Source of the DNA: Bacillus sp. SKDU12
GTDB taxonomy: Bacteria; Bacillota; Bacilli; Bacillales; Bacillaceae
Length of the DNA stretch: 64,000 nucleotides
Assembly: GCF_010093085.1 (NCBI RefSeq)
Contig: NZ_MSRC01000003.1
Coordinates: 372,001-436,000 of the forward strand
Direction: 5' to 3'
Part shown: in pieces, positions 51,053 through 61,395 of the stretch
Layout of the letters: each line of letters begins with the position of its first letter
Position numbering within the stretch: the first letter of the stretch is position 1
Made by a program: the position numbers and the translations under genes
Notes under the pieces: model-generated
What the model was told of the DNA's origin: nothing
What the model saw: only the letters and a program-made list of their open reading frames with translations
The model's database searches: none

Positions 51053-52168
51053 ATGAGCAGTGAATTATTAGATGCTCTCACGATTCTTGAAAAAGAAAAA
51101 GGCATCAGTAAAGAAATTATCATTGAAGCAATCGAAGCTGCGTTAATTTCTGCTTATAAGCGGAATTTTAATCAAGCGCAAAATGTACGGGTGGATTTAA
51201 ACCGTGATACAGGCTCCATCCGCGTATTTGCAAGAAAAGATGTCGTTGACGAGGTATACGACCAAAGACTGGAGATTTCTATTGAAGAGGCGCAAGGCAT
51301 CCATCCGGAATATGTGGTCGGCGATGTCGTTGAAATCGAAGTCACACCTAAGGACTTCGGCCGCATAGCTGCTCAAACAGCGAAGCAGGTCGTCACACAG
51401 CGTGTGCGTGAAGCTGAGCGCGGAGTGATATATACTGAATTTATCGACCGGGAAGAAGACATCATGACAGGTATCGTTCAGCGTCTGGATAATAAGTTTA
51501 TCTATGTGTCTTTAGGCAAAATTGAAGCTTTGCTGCCGGTTAATGAGCAAATGCCGAATGAAAGCTACAAGCCTCATGACCGCATTAAAGTGTATATCAC
51601 AAAAGTAGAAAAAACGACGAAGGGCCCGCAGATTTATGTGTCAAGAACACACCCAGGCCTGTTAAAGCGTTTGTTTGAAATCGAAGTGCCTGAAATTTAT
51701 GATGGGACTGTCGAGCTAAAATCTGTTGCCAGAGAAGCTGGAGACCGGTCGAAAATTTCTGTCCGCACAGATGATCCTGACGTGGATCCTGTCGGTTCAT
51801 GTGTAGGACCTAAAGGCCAGCGTGTTCAGGCAATCGTCAATGAATTAAAAGGTGAAAAAATTGACATTGTCAACTGGTCTAATGATCCTGTAGAATTTGT
51901 CGCGAATGCGCTCAGCCCTTCAAAAGTGCTGGAAGTCATCGTTGATGAAGAAGAAAAAGCGACAACTGTTATTGTTCCTGATTACCAGCTGTCTCTGGCG
52001 ATCGGCAAAAGAGGACAAAACGCACGCTTGGCTGCTAAACTGACAGGCTGGAAGATTGATATTAAGAGCGAAACGGACGCAAGAGAACTTGGAATCTATC
52101 CGAGAGAACTTGAAGAAGACGATGAGCCGCTCTTTACGGAGCCTGAAACTGCTGAATCGGATGAATAA
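51053..52168 (+). CDS. nusA: Transcription termination/antitermination factor NusA
   Basis: A 371-residue elongation factor. Order: N-terminal RNA-polymerase-binding domain (1-125), S1 domain (about 135-200), then KH1 ([16 protein letters not shown]) and KH2 ([20 protein letters not shown]). It lacks the acidic-repeat C-terminal domains of E. coli NusA, as usual for Bacillus. GGGGGGAG precedes the ATG. It stimulates pausing and intrinsic termination, including probably in its own leader. Confidence 0.97.
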   Translation: MSSELLDALTILEKEKGISKEIIIEAIEAALISAYKRNFNQAQNVRVDLNRDTGSIRVFARKDVVDEVYDQRLEISIEEAQGIHPEYVVGDVVEIEVTPKDFGRIAAQTAKQVVTQRVREAERGVIYTEFIDREEDIMTGIVQRLDNKFIYVSLGKIEALLPVNEQMPNESYKPHDRIKVYITKVEKTTKGPQIYVSRTHPGLLKRLFEIEVPEIYDGTVELKSVAREAGDRSKISVRTDDPDVDPVGSCVGPKGQRVQAIVNELKGEKIDIVNWSNDPVEFVANALSPSKVLEVIVDEEEKATTVIVPDYQLSLAIGKRGQNARLAAKLTGWKIDIKSETDARELGIYPRELEEDDEPLFTEPETAESDE

Positions 52169-52181
52169 GAGGTGACCTTAG

Positions 52182-52457
52182 GTGAATAAACACAAAAAGA
52201 TCCCGTTACGCAAATGTGTAGTGACTGGTGAAATGAAGCCTAAAAAGGAACTGATCCGAGTTGTACGTTCAAAAGAAGGCGATGTCTCAGTAGACCCGAC
52301 TGGAAAAAAGAACGGGCGAGGTGCATATGTAACGCTGGATAAAGAGTGTATCTTAGCTGCAAAAAAGAAACACACTTTACAAAATCAATTTCAATCACAA
52401 ATCGATGACCAGATTTTCGAAGAATTGCTGGAGCTGGCGGAAAAGGTGAAAAAATAA
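52182..52457 (+). CDS. ylxR: YlxR (RnpM), RNA-binding protein linked to RNase P
   Basis: A 91-residue basic protein of the DUF448 family, starting at GTG 52182 with AGAGGTGA at 52168-52175. The conserved N-terminal [19 protein letters not shown] and the [13 protein letters not shown] segment identify it. Recent B. subtilis work describes it as a modulator of RNase P that binds its RNA; earlier it was of unknown function. Overlap-free but only one base separates it from ylxQ. Confidence 0.92.
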   Translation: MNKHKKIPLRKCVVTGEMKPKKELIRVVRSKEGDVSVDPTGKKNGRGAYVTLDKECILAAKKKHTLQNQFQSQIDDQIFEELLELAEKVKK

Positions 52458-52458
52458 A

Positions 52459-52761
52459 ATGTCTGGAATGGAATGGTTTCCCTTGCTGGGTCTGGCCAAT
52501 CGAGCTCGTAAGGTCGTGTCAGGCGAGGACTTGGTCATAAAAGAAATCAGGAATGCGCGTGCTAAGCTTGTCCTGCTTACAGAGGATGCATCATCTAACA
52601 CAGCGAAAAAAGTAACCGACAAGTGCAATTATTATAAAGTTCCTTATAAAAAAGTCGAGAGTCGCGCGGTTCTTGGACGCTCCATCGGTAAAGAAGCCCG
52701 TGTCGTTGTCGCCGTCACTGACCAAGGTTTTGCGAATAAGCTAATCAGCTTGCTCGATTAA
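52459..52761 (+). CDS. ylxQ: L7Ae-family K-turn RNA-binding protein YlxQ
   Basis: A 100-residue member of the L7Ae/L30e family. The core shows [22 protein letters not shown] at about residues 8-29 and [16 protein letters not shown] in the middle. The family binds kink-turn RNA; its target in Bacillus is not settled. ATG 52459 lies one base after the ylxR stop, so the pair is coupled. Confidence 0.92.
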   Translation: MSGMEWFPLLGLANRARKVVSGEDLVIKEIRNARAKLVLLTEDASSNTAKKVTDKCNYYKVPYKKVESRAVLGRSIGKEARVVVAVTDQGFANKLISLLD

Positions 52762-52780
52762 TATTTTTGGGGGTGAACGA

Positions 52781-54931
52781 ATGGCTAAAATGAGAGTATA
52801 TGAATATGCAAAAGCGTTAAATGTTTCAAGTAAGGAAATTTTGACCGCACTGAAAAACATGGATTTAGAAGTGAATAATCACATGGCCATGCTTGAAGAA
52901 AAGGCCATTAAACAGCTTGATGCCAAATTTAAAAAAAGCGGCGCAGCCGCTGCATCTCAAAAGCCAGCACAAACGAACAAAAACAAACAGCCGCAAGGGA
53001 TCAATCAGCAATCAGCTGGAAATCAACCAAACAAAATTCGAGACGGAAAGAAGAATGACGTGCAGAATAATCAATTTAACAAAAACAAGAAAAATAACAA
53101 CAACAAAAAAAATAAACGCAATAACAATAACAATAAAAACCAATATCAGCAAAAGCCTGTAAAGCCGAAAAAAGAGCTTCCTGAGAAAATTACATTCTCC
53201 GGAACATTAACAGTCGGTGCGCTGGCTGAAGAGCTTGGCAAAGAGCCATCAGAACTCATTAAAAAGCTGATGCTTCTCGGTGTAATGGCAACCATTAACC
53301 AAGAGCTTGATAAAGACACAATCGAACTTATTGCATCAGAATATGGCGTTGAAACAGAAGAAGTTATTGTACTTGAAGAAACAGAGCTGGAGAAATACGA
53401 AGAGCCTGATAAAGAAGAGGATCTTGAAATCCGTCCTCCTGTCGTTACGATCATGGGTCACGTTGACCACGGGAAAACGACGCTTCTTGACAGCATCCGC
53501 AAAACGAAAGTTGTTGAAGGAGAAGCTGGCGGGATTACTCAGCATATCGGTGCTTACCAAATTGAAGAAAACGGGAAGAAAATTACGTTTTTGGATACCC
53601 CGGGGCACGCCGCATTTACAACGATGCGCGCACGCGGTGCAGAAGTAACTGATATTACAATTCTCGTTGTTGCTGCCGATGACGGTGTCATGCCGCAAAC
53701 AGTAGAAGCGATTAACCACGCAAAAGCAGCTGAGGTTCCAATCATCGTTGCTGTGAATAAAGTTGATAAAGAATCCGCAAACCCTGACCGTGTGATGCAA
53801 GAATTGACGGAATACGGACTTGTTCCTGAAGCTTGGGGCGGCGAAACAATTTTTGTTCCTCTTTCCGCGTTAACTGGAAAAGGCATTGATGAACTCGTTG
53901 AAATGATTTTACTTGTCAGTGAAGTAGAAGAACTGAAAGCGAACCCGAATCGCCAGGCAAAAGGAACGGTGATTGAAGCACAACTCGATAAAGGCAGAGG
54001 CTCAGTTGCGACATTGCTCGTACAGACTGGAACACTGCATGTCGGTGACCCAATCGTAGTCGGCAACACATTCGGCCGCGTCCGTGCAATGGTTAACGAC
54101 ATTGGACGCCGTGTAAAAACTGCCGGTCCGTCAACTCCGGTTGAAATTACCGGTTTAAATGATGTCCCTCAAGCGGGCGACCAATTCCTTGTCTTTAAAG
54201 ATGAAAAAACAGCTCGTTCTGTTGGGGAAGCCCGTGCTTCGAAACAGCTTGAAGAGCAGCGCAGTGATAAAGCGAAACTCAGTCTTGATGACTTATTCGA
54301 GCAAATTAAACAAGGTGATGTAAAAGACATCAACCTCATCGTAAAAGCTGACGTTCAAGGATCTGCTGAAGCTTTAACGGCTGCGCTTCAAAAAATTGAA
54401 GTAGAAGGTGTTAAAGTAAAAATCATCCATACAGGCGTTGGTGCGATTACTGAATCTGACATTATCCTGGCATCTGCTTCCAATGCAATTGTTATCGGGT
54501 TTAATGTGAGACCGGACGGAAATGCTAAGAGTACGGCTGAAGCTGAAAATGTAGATATTCGACTTCACCGTATCATTTACAAAGTCATCGACGAAATTGA
54601 AGCTGCCATGAAAGGTATGCTTGATCCTGAATATGAAGAAAAAGTAATTGGTCAAGTAGAAGTGCGCCAAACATTCAAAGTATCTAAAATCGGCACCATT
54701 GCCGGCGGATATGTTACTGAAGGAAACATTACTCGCGACAGCGGTCTCCGGTTAATTCGTGACGGCGTCGTCATCTTCGAGGGTGAAGTCGACGTTCTGA
54801 AACGTTTTAAAGATGATGTGAAAGAAGTTTCACAAGGCTATGAATGTGGTATTACAATTAAGAAATACAATGACATTCGTGAAGGTGACATCATTGAAGC
54901 GTTTGTCATGCAAGAAATTGAAAGAAAGTGA
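52781..54931 (+). CDS. infB: Translation initiation factor IF-2
   Basis: A 716-residue GTPase that places initiator tRNA on the 30S subunit. Domain order: N-terminal IF2N fold, a low-complexity Lys/Asn/Gln-rich linker (about residues 60-130, ending near 53160), a second IF2N segment (about 145-195), G domain (GHVDHGKT about 225-232, DTPGH, NKVD), and domains II to IV. A GTG at codon 94 (53060), with GGAAAG just upstream, matches the second start reported for the shorter IF2 form in B. subtilis. AT-rich linker codons (AAC/AAA) differ from the rest. Confidence 0.97.
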   Translation: MAKMRVYEYAKALNVSSKEILTALKNMDLEVNNHMAMLEEKAIKQLDAKFKKSGAAAASQKPAQTNKNKQPQGINQQSAGNQPNKIRDGKKNDVQNNQFNKNKKNNNNKKNKRNNNNNKNQYQQKPVKPKKELPEKITFSGTLTVGALAEELGKEPSELIKKLMLLGVMATINQELDKDTIELIASEYGVETEEVIVLEETELEKYEEPDKEEDLEIRPPVVTIMGHVDHGKTTLLDSIRKTKVVEGEAGGITQHIGAYQIEENGKKITFLDTPGHAAFTTMRARGAEVTDITILVVAADDGVMPQTVEAINHAKAAEVPIIVAVNKVDKESANPDRVMQELTEYGLVPEAWGGETIFVPLSALTGKGIDELVEMILLVSEVEELKANPNRQAKGTVIEAQLDKGRGSVATLLVQTGTLHVGDPIVVGNTFGRVRAMVNDIGRRVKTAGPSTPVEITGLNDVPQAGDQFLVFKDEKTARSVGEARASKQLEEQRSDKAKLSLDDLFEQIKQGDVKDINLIVKADVQGSAEALTAALQKIEVEGVKVKIIHTGVGAITESDIILASASNAIVIGFNVRPDGNAKSTAEAENVDIRLHRIIYKVIDEIEAAMKGMLDPEYEEKVIGQVEVRQTFKVSKIGTIAGGYVTEGNITRDSGLRLIRDGVVIFEGEVDVLKRFKDDVKEVSQGYECGITIKKYNDIREGDIIEAFVMQEIERK

Positions 54932-55206
54932 TCGGATTTGCGGAGTGTGAATGCATCATTTATGACGCAGGATCGCTAAAGGAAAAGCGTGCCGTTCTGA
55001 AGCGGATTTTAACCAGGGTTCAAAACAAGTTCAATGTTTCGATTTCAGAAATTGACTATCAGGACACATGGCAAAGGACCAGCTTCGGAATCGCCGCTGT
55101 TTCTTCCTCTCGCGTTCAAACAGAAAAAGAACTGCAGCGCGTCCTAGCGTTTATCGATTCTTTTCCTGAAATTGAACGGACGATCACTAGAACAGAGTGG
55201 TTTTAA
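54928..55206 (+). CDS. ylxP: Conserved protein YlxP (DUF503)
   Basis: A 92-residue protein starting at GTG 54928, overlapping the infB stop by four bases. The DUF503 signature [16 protein letters not shown] at the N-terminus and [17 protein letters not shown] in the middle are present. Function unknown; constant location between infB and rbfA suggests a ribosome-related role. Confidence 0.9.
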   Translation: MIGFAECECIIYDAGSLKEKRAVLKRILTRVQNKFNVSISEIDYQDTWQRTSFGIAAVSSSRVQTEKELQRVLAFIDSFPEIERTITRTEWF

Positions 55207-55222
55207 CTTAGAGGTGATTGAA

Positions 55223-55576
55223 ATGAGTATGAGAGCAAACCGTGTTGGCGAGCAAATGAAAAAAGAACTCGGTGACATTATCAGCCGCAAGCTGAAAGAT
55301 CCGAGAATTGGTTTTCTGACAGTAACAGATGTACGTGTATCAGGTGATTTGCAAATTGCAAAGGTGTATATCTCGGTTCTCGGCGACGAGAAAAAACGAG
55401 AGGATGCGCTGAAAGGGTTGGCTAAAGCGAAAGGATTCATCCGCTCCGAAATCGGCAGCCGCATCAGACTTCGAAAAACACCTGAAATTGAATTTGAGTT
55501 CGATGAATCAATCGATTACGGAAATCGTATCGAAACATTGATTCACGAAATCCATTCAGAGAATCCATCTGAATAA
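55223..55576 (+). CDS. rbfA: Ribosome-binding factor A
   Basis: A 117-residue KH-type factor for late 30S assembly and cold adaptation. The core is [18 protein letters not shown], then [19 protein letters not shown] 55223 follows GAGGTGATT (55211-55219). The in-frame codons before it overlap ylxP and are not likely to be translated. A hairpin follows. Confidence 0.95.
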   Translation: MSMRANRVGEQMKKELGDIISRKLKDPRIGFLTVTDVRVSGDLQIAKVYISVLGDEKKREDALKGLAKAKGFIRSEIGSRIRLRKTPEIEFEFDESIDYGNRIETLIHEIHSENPSE

Positions 55577-55582
55577 AAATGG

Positions 55583-55614
55583 AGAGGATAGGCGTATATC
55601 GTCTGTCCTCTTTT
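55583..55614 (+). terminator. Hairpin between rbfA and truB
   Basis: AGAGGATAG (55583-55591) pairs with CTGTCCTCT (55603-55611), one G-U pair, then TTT. The short T-run makes it a partial terminator inside the operon. Confidence 0.6.
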
Positions 55615-55657
55615 CTGCGTTTTGAAGAGAACAGCGAAAAGAAGGAGTGAAAGACAA

Positions 55658-56587
55658 ATGGTTAACGGAGTTCTCCTTTTACATAAACCAATTGGCATGA
55701 CATCGCATGACTGTGTCATGAAGATCCGAAAACTGTTAAAAACAAAAAAAGTAGGGCACACGGGAACGCTTGATCCAGAAGTATCAGGCGTGCTGCCGGT
55801 ATGTGTGGGAAGAGCGACAAAAATTGTCGAATACTTAACTGAAAAGTCTAAAACGTATGATGCGGAAATCACGCTTGGTTTTTCAACGACAACAGAGGAT
55901 CAAACGGGTGAAACGGTTGAAACAAAGCCTGTCAACCAAAACGTTGATAAAGCGGAAGTGGAAAAGGTGTTAAACAGTTTAAAGGGGAAACAAGAACAAA
56001 TTCCTCCTATGTATTCTGCGGTAAAAGTAAATGGCAAAAAGTTATATGAGTACGCAAGAGCAGGGATTGAAGTAGAACGCCCGAAACGTATGATTACTAT
56101 TGAAGACATTGCCCTGACGACAGAGATTAATCATAACGGAGAAACTGCGAGCTTCCGATTTCAAGTGACCTGCTCCAAAGGAACTTATGTAAGAACACTG
56201 GCGGTTATGATCGGTGAAAAGCTCGGATATCCGGCTCATATGTCTCATTTAATCCGTACGGCATCGGGAGATTTTTCACTTGATGAATGCTTTTCTTTTG
56301 AAGAACTGGAAGCACAGGTTCAATCTGAAACCGTTGGTGAGCATATCGTTCCTATTGAGCGGGCGCTCAATCATTTGCCGAAATGGATGATAAGTGATAC
56401 ATTAGCTAAGAAAGTAGAAAACGGGGCTTTGCTAGAGATGCCCGAGCAGTTTTCTGAAATGACAAGCGAAGATCGTATAGCTGTTTTTACTGAATCCGGA
56501 AGCTGTTTGGCGATCTATTTCCCCCATCCAGCAAAAAAAGGGCTGTTAAAACCGGCAAAAGTATTGATGCAAAAAAGCGAACAATAG
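55658..56587 (+). CDS. truB: tRNA pseudouridine-55 synthase
   Basis: A 309-residue enzyme that converts U55 of the T-loop to pseudouridine. Catalytic Asp39 is in GHTGTLDPEVSG; KRNA motif MVNGVLLLHKPIGMTSHD at the N-terminus; a C-terminal PUA-like domain. ATG 55658 is chosen with GAAGGAG at 55641-55647. With trmFO in the same window, both universally conserved T-loop modifications (54 and 55) are encoded here. Confidence 0.96.
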   Translation: MVNGVLLLHKPIGMTSHDCVMKIRKLLKTKKVGHTGTLDPEVSGVLPVCVGRATKIVEYLTEKSKTYDAEITLGFSTTTEDQTGETVETKPVNQNVDKAEVEKVLNSLKGKQEQIPPMYSAVKVNGKKLYEYARAGIEVERPKRMITIEDIALTTEINHNGETASFRFQVTCSKGTYVRTLAVMIGEKLGYPAHMSHLIRTASGDFSLDECFSFEELEAQVQSETVGEHIVPIERALNHLPKWMISDTLAKKVENGALLEMPEQFSEMTSEDRIAVFTESGSCLAIYFPHPAKKGLLKPAKVLMQKSEQ

Positions 56588-56605
56588 AAAAAAGGTGACC
56601 GTTCT

Positions 56606-57556
56606 GTGAAGACGATACATATTACACATCCTCATCATTTAATAAAAGAGGAGCAGGCAAAGTCTGTGATGGCGTTAGGTTATTTTGACGGCGTTCATCT
56701 TGGACATCAAAAGGTAATCGGCACAGCGAAGCAAATCGCCGAAGAAAAGGGACTGGCTTTAGCTGTGATGACCTTTCATCCTCACCCTTCTCATGTATTG
56801 GGACGGGATCAGGAGCCAAAGGATTTGATTACGCCTCTGGAAGATAAAATAAACCAGATTGAACAATTAGGCACAGAGATTCTGTATGTTGTTACATTTA
56901 ATGAAGTATTTGCTTCTCTTTCTCCTAAGCAGTTTGCAGACCAGTATATTATCGGTCTAAATGTACAGCACGCAGTGGCGGGCTTTGATTTTACGTACGG
57001 CAAATACGGCAAAGGAACAATGGAAACCATGCCGCATGATTTAGACGGAAAAGCAGCGTGCACAATGGTGGAAAAATTAACGGAGCAAGATAAAAAAATC
57101 AGCTCCTCATATATCCGTACTGCGCTTCAAAACGGGAACGTTGAATTGGCGAATGTCCTGCTTGGAAAGCCTTATTTTATAAAAGGAATTGTCATTCACG
57201 GTGATAAAAGAGGACGGACCATCGGATTTCCGACAGCAAATGTCGGTTTAAATGACAGCTATATCGTTCCGCCGACAGGTGTATATGCCGTAAAAGCGGA
57301 AGTGAATGGTGAAGTCTTTGATGGCGTTTGTAATATCGGCTATAAGCCGACGTTTTATGAAAAACGTCCGGATCAGCCCTCCATCGAGGTCAATCTGTTT
57401 GAGTTCGATCAGGAGATATACGGAGCTGCTATAAAAATCGAATGGTATAAACGGATTAGAAGTGAGCGGAAATTCAATGGCATCAAAGAATTAACAGAGC
57501 AAATTGAGAAAGATAAACAGGAAGCTATCCGTTATTTCAGCAATTTGCGGAAATAA
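56606..57556 (+). CDS. ribC: Riboflavin kinase / FAD synthetase (RibC)
   Basis: A 316-residue bifunctional enzyme (RibF). N-terminal adenylyltransferase: GYFDGVHLGHQ and FVKQL-like HPHPSHV; C-terminal flavokinase: KRGRTIGFPTANV and GVCNIGYKPTF. It makes FMN and FAD from riboflavin and thereby sets the ligand level of the FMN riboswitch. GTG 56606 follows AAAGGTGACC. Confidence 0.96.
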   Translation: MKTIHITHPHHLIKEEQAKSVMALGYFDGVHLGHQKVIGTAKQIAEEKGLALAVMTFHPHPSHVLGRDQEPKDLITPLEDKINQIEQLGTEILYVVTFNEVFASLSPKQFADQYIIGLNVQHAVAGFDFTYGKYGKGTMETMPHDLDGKAACTMVEKLTEQDKKISSSYIRTALQNGNVELANVLLGKPYFIKGIVIHGDKRGRTIGFPTANVGLNDSYIVPPTGVYAVKAEVNGEVFDGVCNIGYKPTFYEKRPDQPSIEVNLFEFDQEIYGAAIKIEWYKRIRSERKFNGIKELTEQIEKDKQEAIRYFSNLRK

Positions 57557-57589
57557 CATACAACGCACACAAATTTTATTCTAAAATAT

Positions 57590-57618
57590 TTGCATATAGG
57601 CATGATTTTTAGTATGAT
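57590..57618 (+). promoter_or_regulatory. SigA promoter of rpsO
   Basis: TTGCAT (57590-57595), 17-base spacer, TATGAT (57613-57618); four and five of six consensus positions. Expected start about 57625. Confidence 0.75.
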
Positions 57619-57624
57619 AGTTTT

Positions 57625-57982
<358 letters not shown>

Positions 57983-57986
57983 TCGT

Positions 57987-58013
57987 AAAAAGCGGGAGGA
58001 TTCCCGCTTTTTT
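57987..58013 (+). terminator. Intrinsic terminator after rpsO
   Basis: AAAAGCGGGA (57988-57997) pairs with TCCCGCTTTT (58002-58011), Ts to 58013. Confidence 0.93.
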
Positions 58014-58076
58014 ATCGTATTAAAGCGAAAATTATGATAACAAATCATTGAAATCCTTTTACATACTACTTTGACA

Positions 58077-58106
58077 TTGATATGTTCAATTCATTTCGTT
58101 CATAAT
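58077..58106 (+). promoter_or_regulatory. SigA promoter of pnpA
   Basis: TTGATA (58077-58082), 18-base spacer, CATAAT (58101-58106), each five of six. An adjacent TTGACA at 58071 has no -10 at proper distance. Confidence 0.68.
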
Positions 58107-58154
58107 AGGAGTAATTGATTATTTCACACAACGAAGAGAGGAGTTCTTAATCGT

Positions 58155-60278
58155 ATGGGACAAGAAAAACATGTCTTTACCATAGATTGGGCCGGAAGAA
58201 CGCTTACCGTTGAAACCGGCCAGCTTGCCAAACAGGCAAACGGTGCTGTGATGATCCGCTACGGCGATACAGCAGTACTTAGTACAGCAACCGCTTCAAA
58301 AGAACCAAAGCCGCTTGATTTCTTCCCGCTTACTGTAAACTATGAAGAAAGATTATATGCAGTAGGCAAAATTCCGGGCGGATTTATTAAAAGAGAAGGA
58401 CGTCCAAGTGAAAAAGCGATTCTTGCGAGCCGTTTAATCGACCGTCCGATCCGTCCATTGTTTGCCGATGGATTCCGTAATGAAGTGCAAGTCATCAGCA
58501 TTGTCATGAGTGTTGATCAAGACTGCTCTTCTGAAATGGCTGCCATGTTCGGTTCATCTCTCGCTCTTTCTGTATCGGATATTCCGTTTGAAGGACCGAT
58601 TGCAGGGGTTACTGTCGGGCGCATTGATGACCAATTTATCATTAACCCAACAGTTGATCAGCTTGAGAAAAGCGACATCAACCTTATCGTTGCCGGCACA
58701 AAAGATGCCATTAACATGGTAGAGGCGGGAGCGGACGAAGTTCCTGAGGAAATCATGCTTGAAGCTATTATGTTCGGCCATGAAGAGATTAAACGCCTGA
58801 TTGCATTCCAAGAAGAAATTGTAGCAGCAGTCGGTAAAGAAAAATCAGAAATTGCACTTTATGAAATTGATGAAGCGCTTAGTGAAAAAGTAAAAGCTTT
58901 AGCGGAAGAAGATCTGCTGAAAGCTATCCAGGTTCACGAAAAGCATGCCCGCGAAGCTGCCATTAATGAAGTGAAAAAGACTGTTGTGGCAAAATTCGAA
59001 GACGAAGAGCATGATGAAGATACACTTAAGCAAGTGAAGCAGATTTTATCTAAGATGGTAAAAAATGAAGTGCGCCGCCTGATTACTGAAGATAAAGTAA
59101 GACCGGACGGCCGCGGCGTTGATCAAATCCGCCCGCTTTCTTCTGAAGTCGGTCTTTTGTCAAGAACACACGGATCAGGTCTGTTTACAAGGGGACAAAC
59201 ACAGGCCCTCAGCGTATGTACGTTAGGTGCTCTAGGGGATGTGCAAATCCTTGACGGTTTAGGTGTTGAAGAGTCAAAACGATTTATGCACCATTACAAT
59301 TTCCCTCAATTCAGCGTTGGAGAAACAGGGCCAATGCGGGGACCGGGACGCCGTGAAATCGGGCATGGAGCACTGGGTGAGCGTGCGCTTGAGCCAGTTA
59401 TTCCGTCTGAAAAAGACTTCCCTTATACTGTCCGTCTTGTATCAGAAGTGCTTGAATCAAACGGTTCTACGTCTCAAGCAAGTATTTGCGCCAGCACACT
59501 TGCAATGATGGATGCCGGTGTACCAATTAAAGCGCCGGTTGCTGGTATCGCGATGGGTCTTGTCAAATCAGGCGAACATTACACTGTTCTGACTGATATT
59601 CAAGGCATGGAAGACGCACTCGGAGATATGGACTTTAAAGTAGCCGGAACAGAAAAAGGTGTAACAGCACTGCAAATGGACATTAAAATTGAAGGCCTTT
59701 CCAGAGAAATTCTTGAAGAAGCGCTTCAGCAGGCGAAAAAAGGAAGAATGGAAATCCTGAACAGCATGCTTGCGACTTTAGGTGAATCAAGAAAAGAGCT
59801 TTCTCGCTATGCACCTAAGATTTTCACAATGGCTATTAATCCTGATAAAATTCGCGACGTCATCGGACCAAGCGGAAAACAAATCAATAAAATCATCGAA
59901 GAAACCGGTGTTAAAATTGATATTGAGCAGGACGGCACGATCTTTATTTCTTCTACAGATGAAAGCAGTAACCAAAAAGCGAAAAAAATCATCGAAGACC
60001 TTGTCAGAGAGGTTGAAGTCGGCCAGCTTTACCTCGGTAAAGTAAAACGGATCGAAAAATTCGGAGCTTTCGTTGAAATTTTCAGTGGAAAAGACGGTTT
60101 GGTGCACATTTCAGAGCTTGCGCTTGAACGCGTAGGAAAAGTGGAAGATGTTGTGAAAATCGGAGACGAGATTCTTGTGAAAGTCACTGAAATTGATAAA
60201 CAAGGACGAGTCAATTTGTCCCGTAAAGCGGTTCTCCGTGAAGAGAAAGAAAAAGAAGAGCAACAATCACAATCTTAA
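58155..60278 (+). CDS. pnpA: Polynucleotide phosphorylase
   Basis: A 707-residue 3'-to-5' phosphorolytic exoribonuclease. Two RNase-PH domains (residues 1-230 and 310-540; the second with [14 protein letters not shown]) are joined by a helical domain. KH ([17 protein letters not shown]) and S1 ([16 protein letters not shown]) domains follow. The C-terminus ends QQSQS, two residues longer than I remember in strain 168. GAGAGGAG lies about eleven bases before the ATG. Confidence 0.97.
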   Translation: MGQEKHVFTIDWAGRTLTVETGQLAKQANGAVMIRYGDTAVLSTATASKEPKPLDFFPLTVNYEERLYAVGKIPGGFIKREGRPSEKAILASRLIDRPIRPLFADGFRNEVQVISIVMSVDQDCSSEMAAMFGSSLALSVSDIPFEGPIAGVTVGRIDDQFIINPTVDQLEKSDINLIVAGTKDAINMVEAGADEVPEEIMLEAIMFGHEEIKRLIAFQEEIVAAVGKEKSEIALYEIDEALSEKVKALAEEDLLKAIQVHEKHAREAAINEVKKTVVAKFEDEEHDEDTLKQVKQILSKMVKNEVRRLITEDKVRPDGRGVDQIRPLSSEVGLLSRTHGSGLFTRGQTQALSVCTLGALGDVQILDGLGVEESKRFMHHYNFPQFSVGETGPMRGPGRREIGHGALGERALEPVIPSEKDFPYTVRLVSEVLESNGSTSQASICASTLAMMDAGVPIKAPVAGIAMGLVKSGEHYTVLTDIQGMEDALGDMDFKVAGTEKGVTALQMDIKIEGLSREILEEALQQAKKGRMEILNSMLATLGESRKELSRYAPKIFTMAINPDKIRDVIGPSGKQINKIIEETGVKIDIEQDGTIFISSTDESSNQKAKKIIEDLVREVEVGQLYLGKVKRIEKFGAFVEIFSGKDGLVHISELALERVGKVEDVVKIGDEILVKVTEIDKQGRVNLSRKAVLREEKEKEEQQSQS

Positions 60279-60291
60279 ATGAAAACATAAA

Positions 60292-60318
60292 AAGGAGCCT
60301 GGGAGACCCGGCTTCTTT
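60292..60318 (+). terminator. Intrinsic terminator after pnpA
   Basis: AAGGAGCCTGGG (60292-60303) pairs with CCCGGCTTCTT (60307-60317) with one bulged T, then a short T-rich tail. Confidence 0.78.
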
Positions 60319-60396
60319 ATTTTGAAGCTTTAACAAAACAGGCGGGTTCTACCTTGTCCTTCTCTTTCATAATGTGAGATGAGGGGGGGGACTGAC

Positions 60397-61356
60397 ATGT
60401 ACAAAAAATTTGTACCGTTTGCCGTTTTTTTATTTCTTTTTTTTGTTTCATTTGAGATGATGAAAAGTCCGCATGCACTTGATTATATTGGGGCAATGAA
60501 AAAAGATACGGTGACTGTCACGGCGTCCAAAGATCCGTTATATGAAGAATTGCTTGAAAAAGCGCCGGAGTATGAAGTTAAGCCCCAGAATGCAGTGATT
60601 GATAAAGTGTGGAAAAGGATTCCCGGCTATAATGGACTGAAGGTTAATATTGAGCAATCATATAAAAAAATGCAAAAACATGGCGAGTTTCGGGAAGATG
60701 ATCTGGTGTACAGCCAAGTAAAACCAAGCATTCACCTTGATTCTCTTCAGCCTGAGCCTATTTATAAAGGAAATCCTGATAAACCGATGGTGGCTTTTTT
60801 AATTAATGTGGCGTGGGGGAATGAATATTTGGAAAAAATGCTCCCTATTCTGCAAAAGCACCAAGTGAAGGCTACGTTCTTTTTAGAAGGCAATTGGGTG
60901 AGAAACAATGAACGGCTCGCTAAGAAAATTGCGGAAGATGGACATGAAATCGGAAATCATTCATACAATCATCCGGATATGAGCAAACTGACTACAGGAA
61001 GAATTTCCGAGCAGCTTGACAAGACGAATCAGCAAATAGAGCAAACAATTGGTGTTAAGCCAAAGTGGTTCGCTCCGCCAAGCGGAAGTTTCCGAAAAGC
61101 GGTTGTCGACATTGCAGCCGAGAAACAGATGGGAACAGTCATGTGGACAGTTGATACGATTGATTGGCAAAAACCCGCTCCGCCTGTACTTCAAACGAGG
61201 GTGTTAAGCAAGATACATAATGGTGCCATGATCTTAATGCATCCGACTGACTCTACAGCCGAAAGTCTTGAAGCGCTGATTACAAAGATAAAAGATAAAG
61301 GATACGCGCTTGGAACAGTCACTGAACTAATGGATGAAACAAGACTGTTAAAGTAA
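60397..61356 (+). CDS. ylxY: Polysaccharide-deacetylase-like protein YlxY, DD motif absent
   Basis: A 319-residue protein with an N-terminal membrane/signal segment (about residues 5-22) and a NodB-type domain from about residue 125. Motif 2 is intact (GHEIGNHSYNHPD), as are the later DTIDW and ILMHPTD. The first catalytic motif, normally TFDDGP, reads FLINVAWGN here, so both the catalytic base and a metal ligand are missing; motif 3 Arg is Ala (FAPPSG). It is probably an inactive or altered relative. ATG 60397 follows an eight-G run in GAGGGGGGGG; ATG 60379 is less suitable. Confidence 0.88.
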   Translation: MYKKFVPFAVFLFLFFVSFEMMKSPHALDYIGAMKKDTVTVTASKDPLYEELLEKAPEYEVKPQNAVIDKVWKRIPGYNGLKVNIEQSYKKMQKHGEFREDDLVYSQVKPSIHLDSLQPEPIYKGNPDKPMVAFLINVAWGNEYLEKMLPILQKHQVKATFFLEGNWVRNNERLAKKIAEDGHEIGNHSYNHPDMSKLTTGRISEQLDKTNQQIEQTIGVKPKWFAPPSGSFRKAVVDIAAEKQMGTVMWTVDTIDWQKPAPPVLQTRVLSKIHNGAMILMHPTDSTAESLEALITKIKDKGYALGTVTELMDETRLLK

Positions 61357-61395
61357 CAAATGCAGGCAGCTTGTCTTTGAATAGGAGGAACAAAT

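Noticed and set aside
53554-54102. 182-codon minus-strand open frame opposite infB
   Set aside because: Complete overlap with the conserved IF2 G domain, with Ser/Thr/Pro-rich composition typical of a shadow frame.
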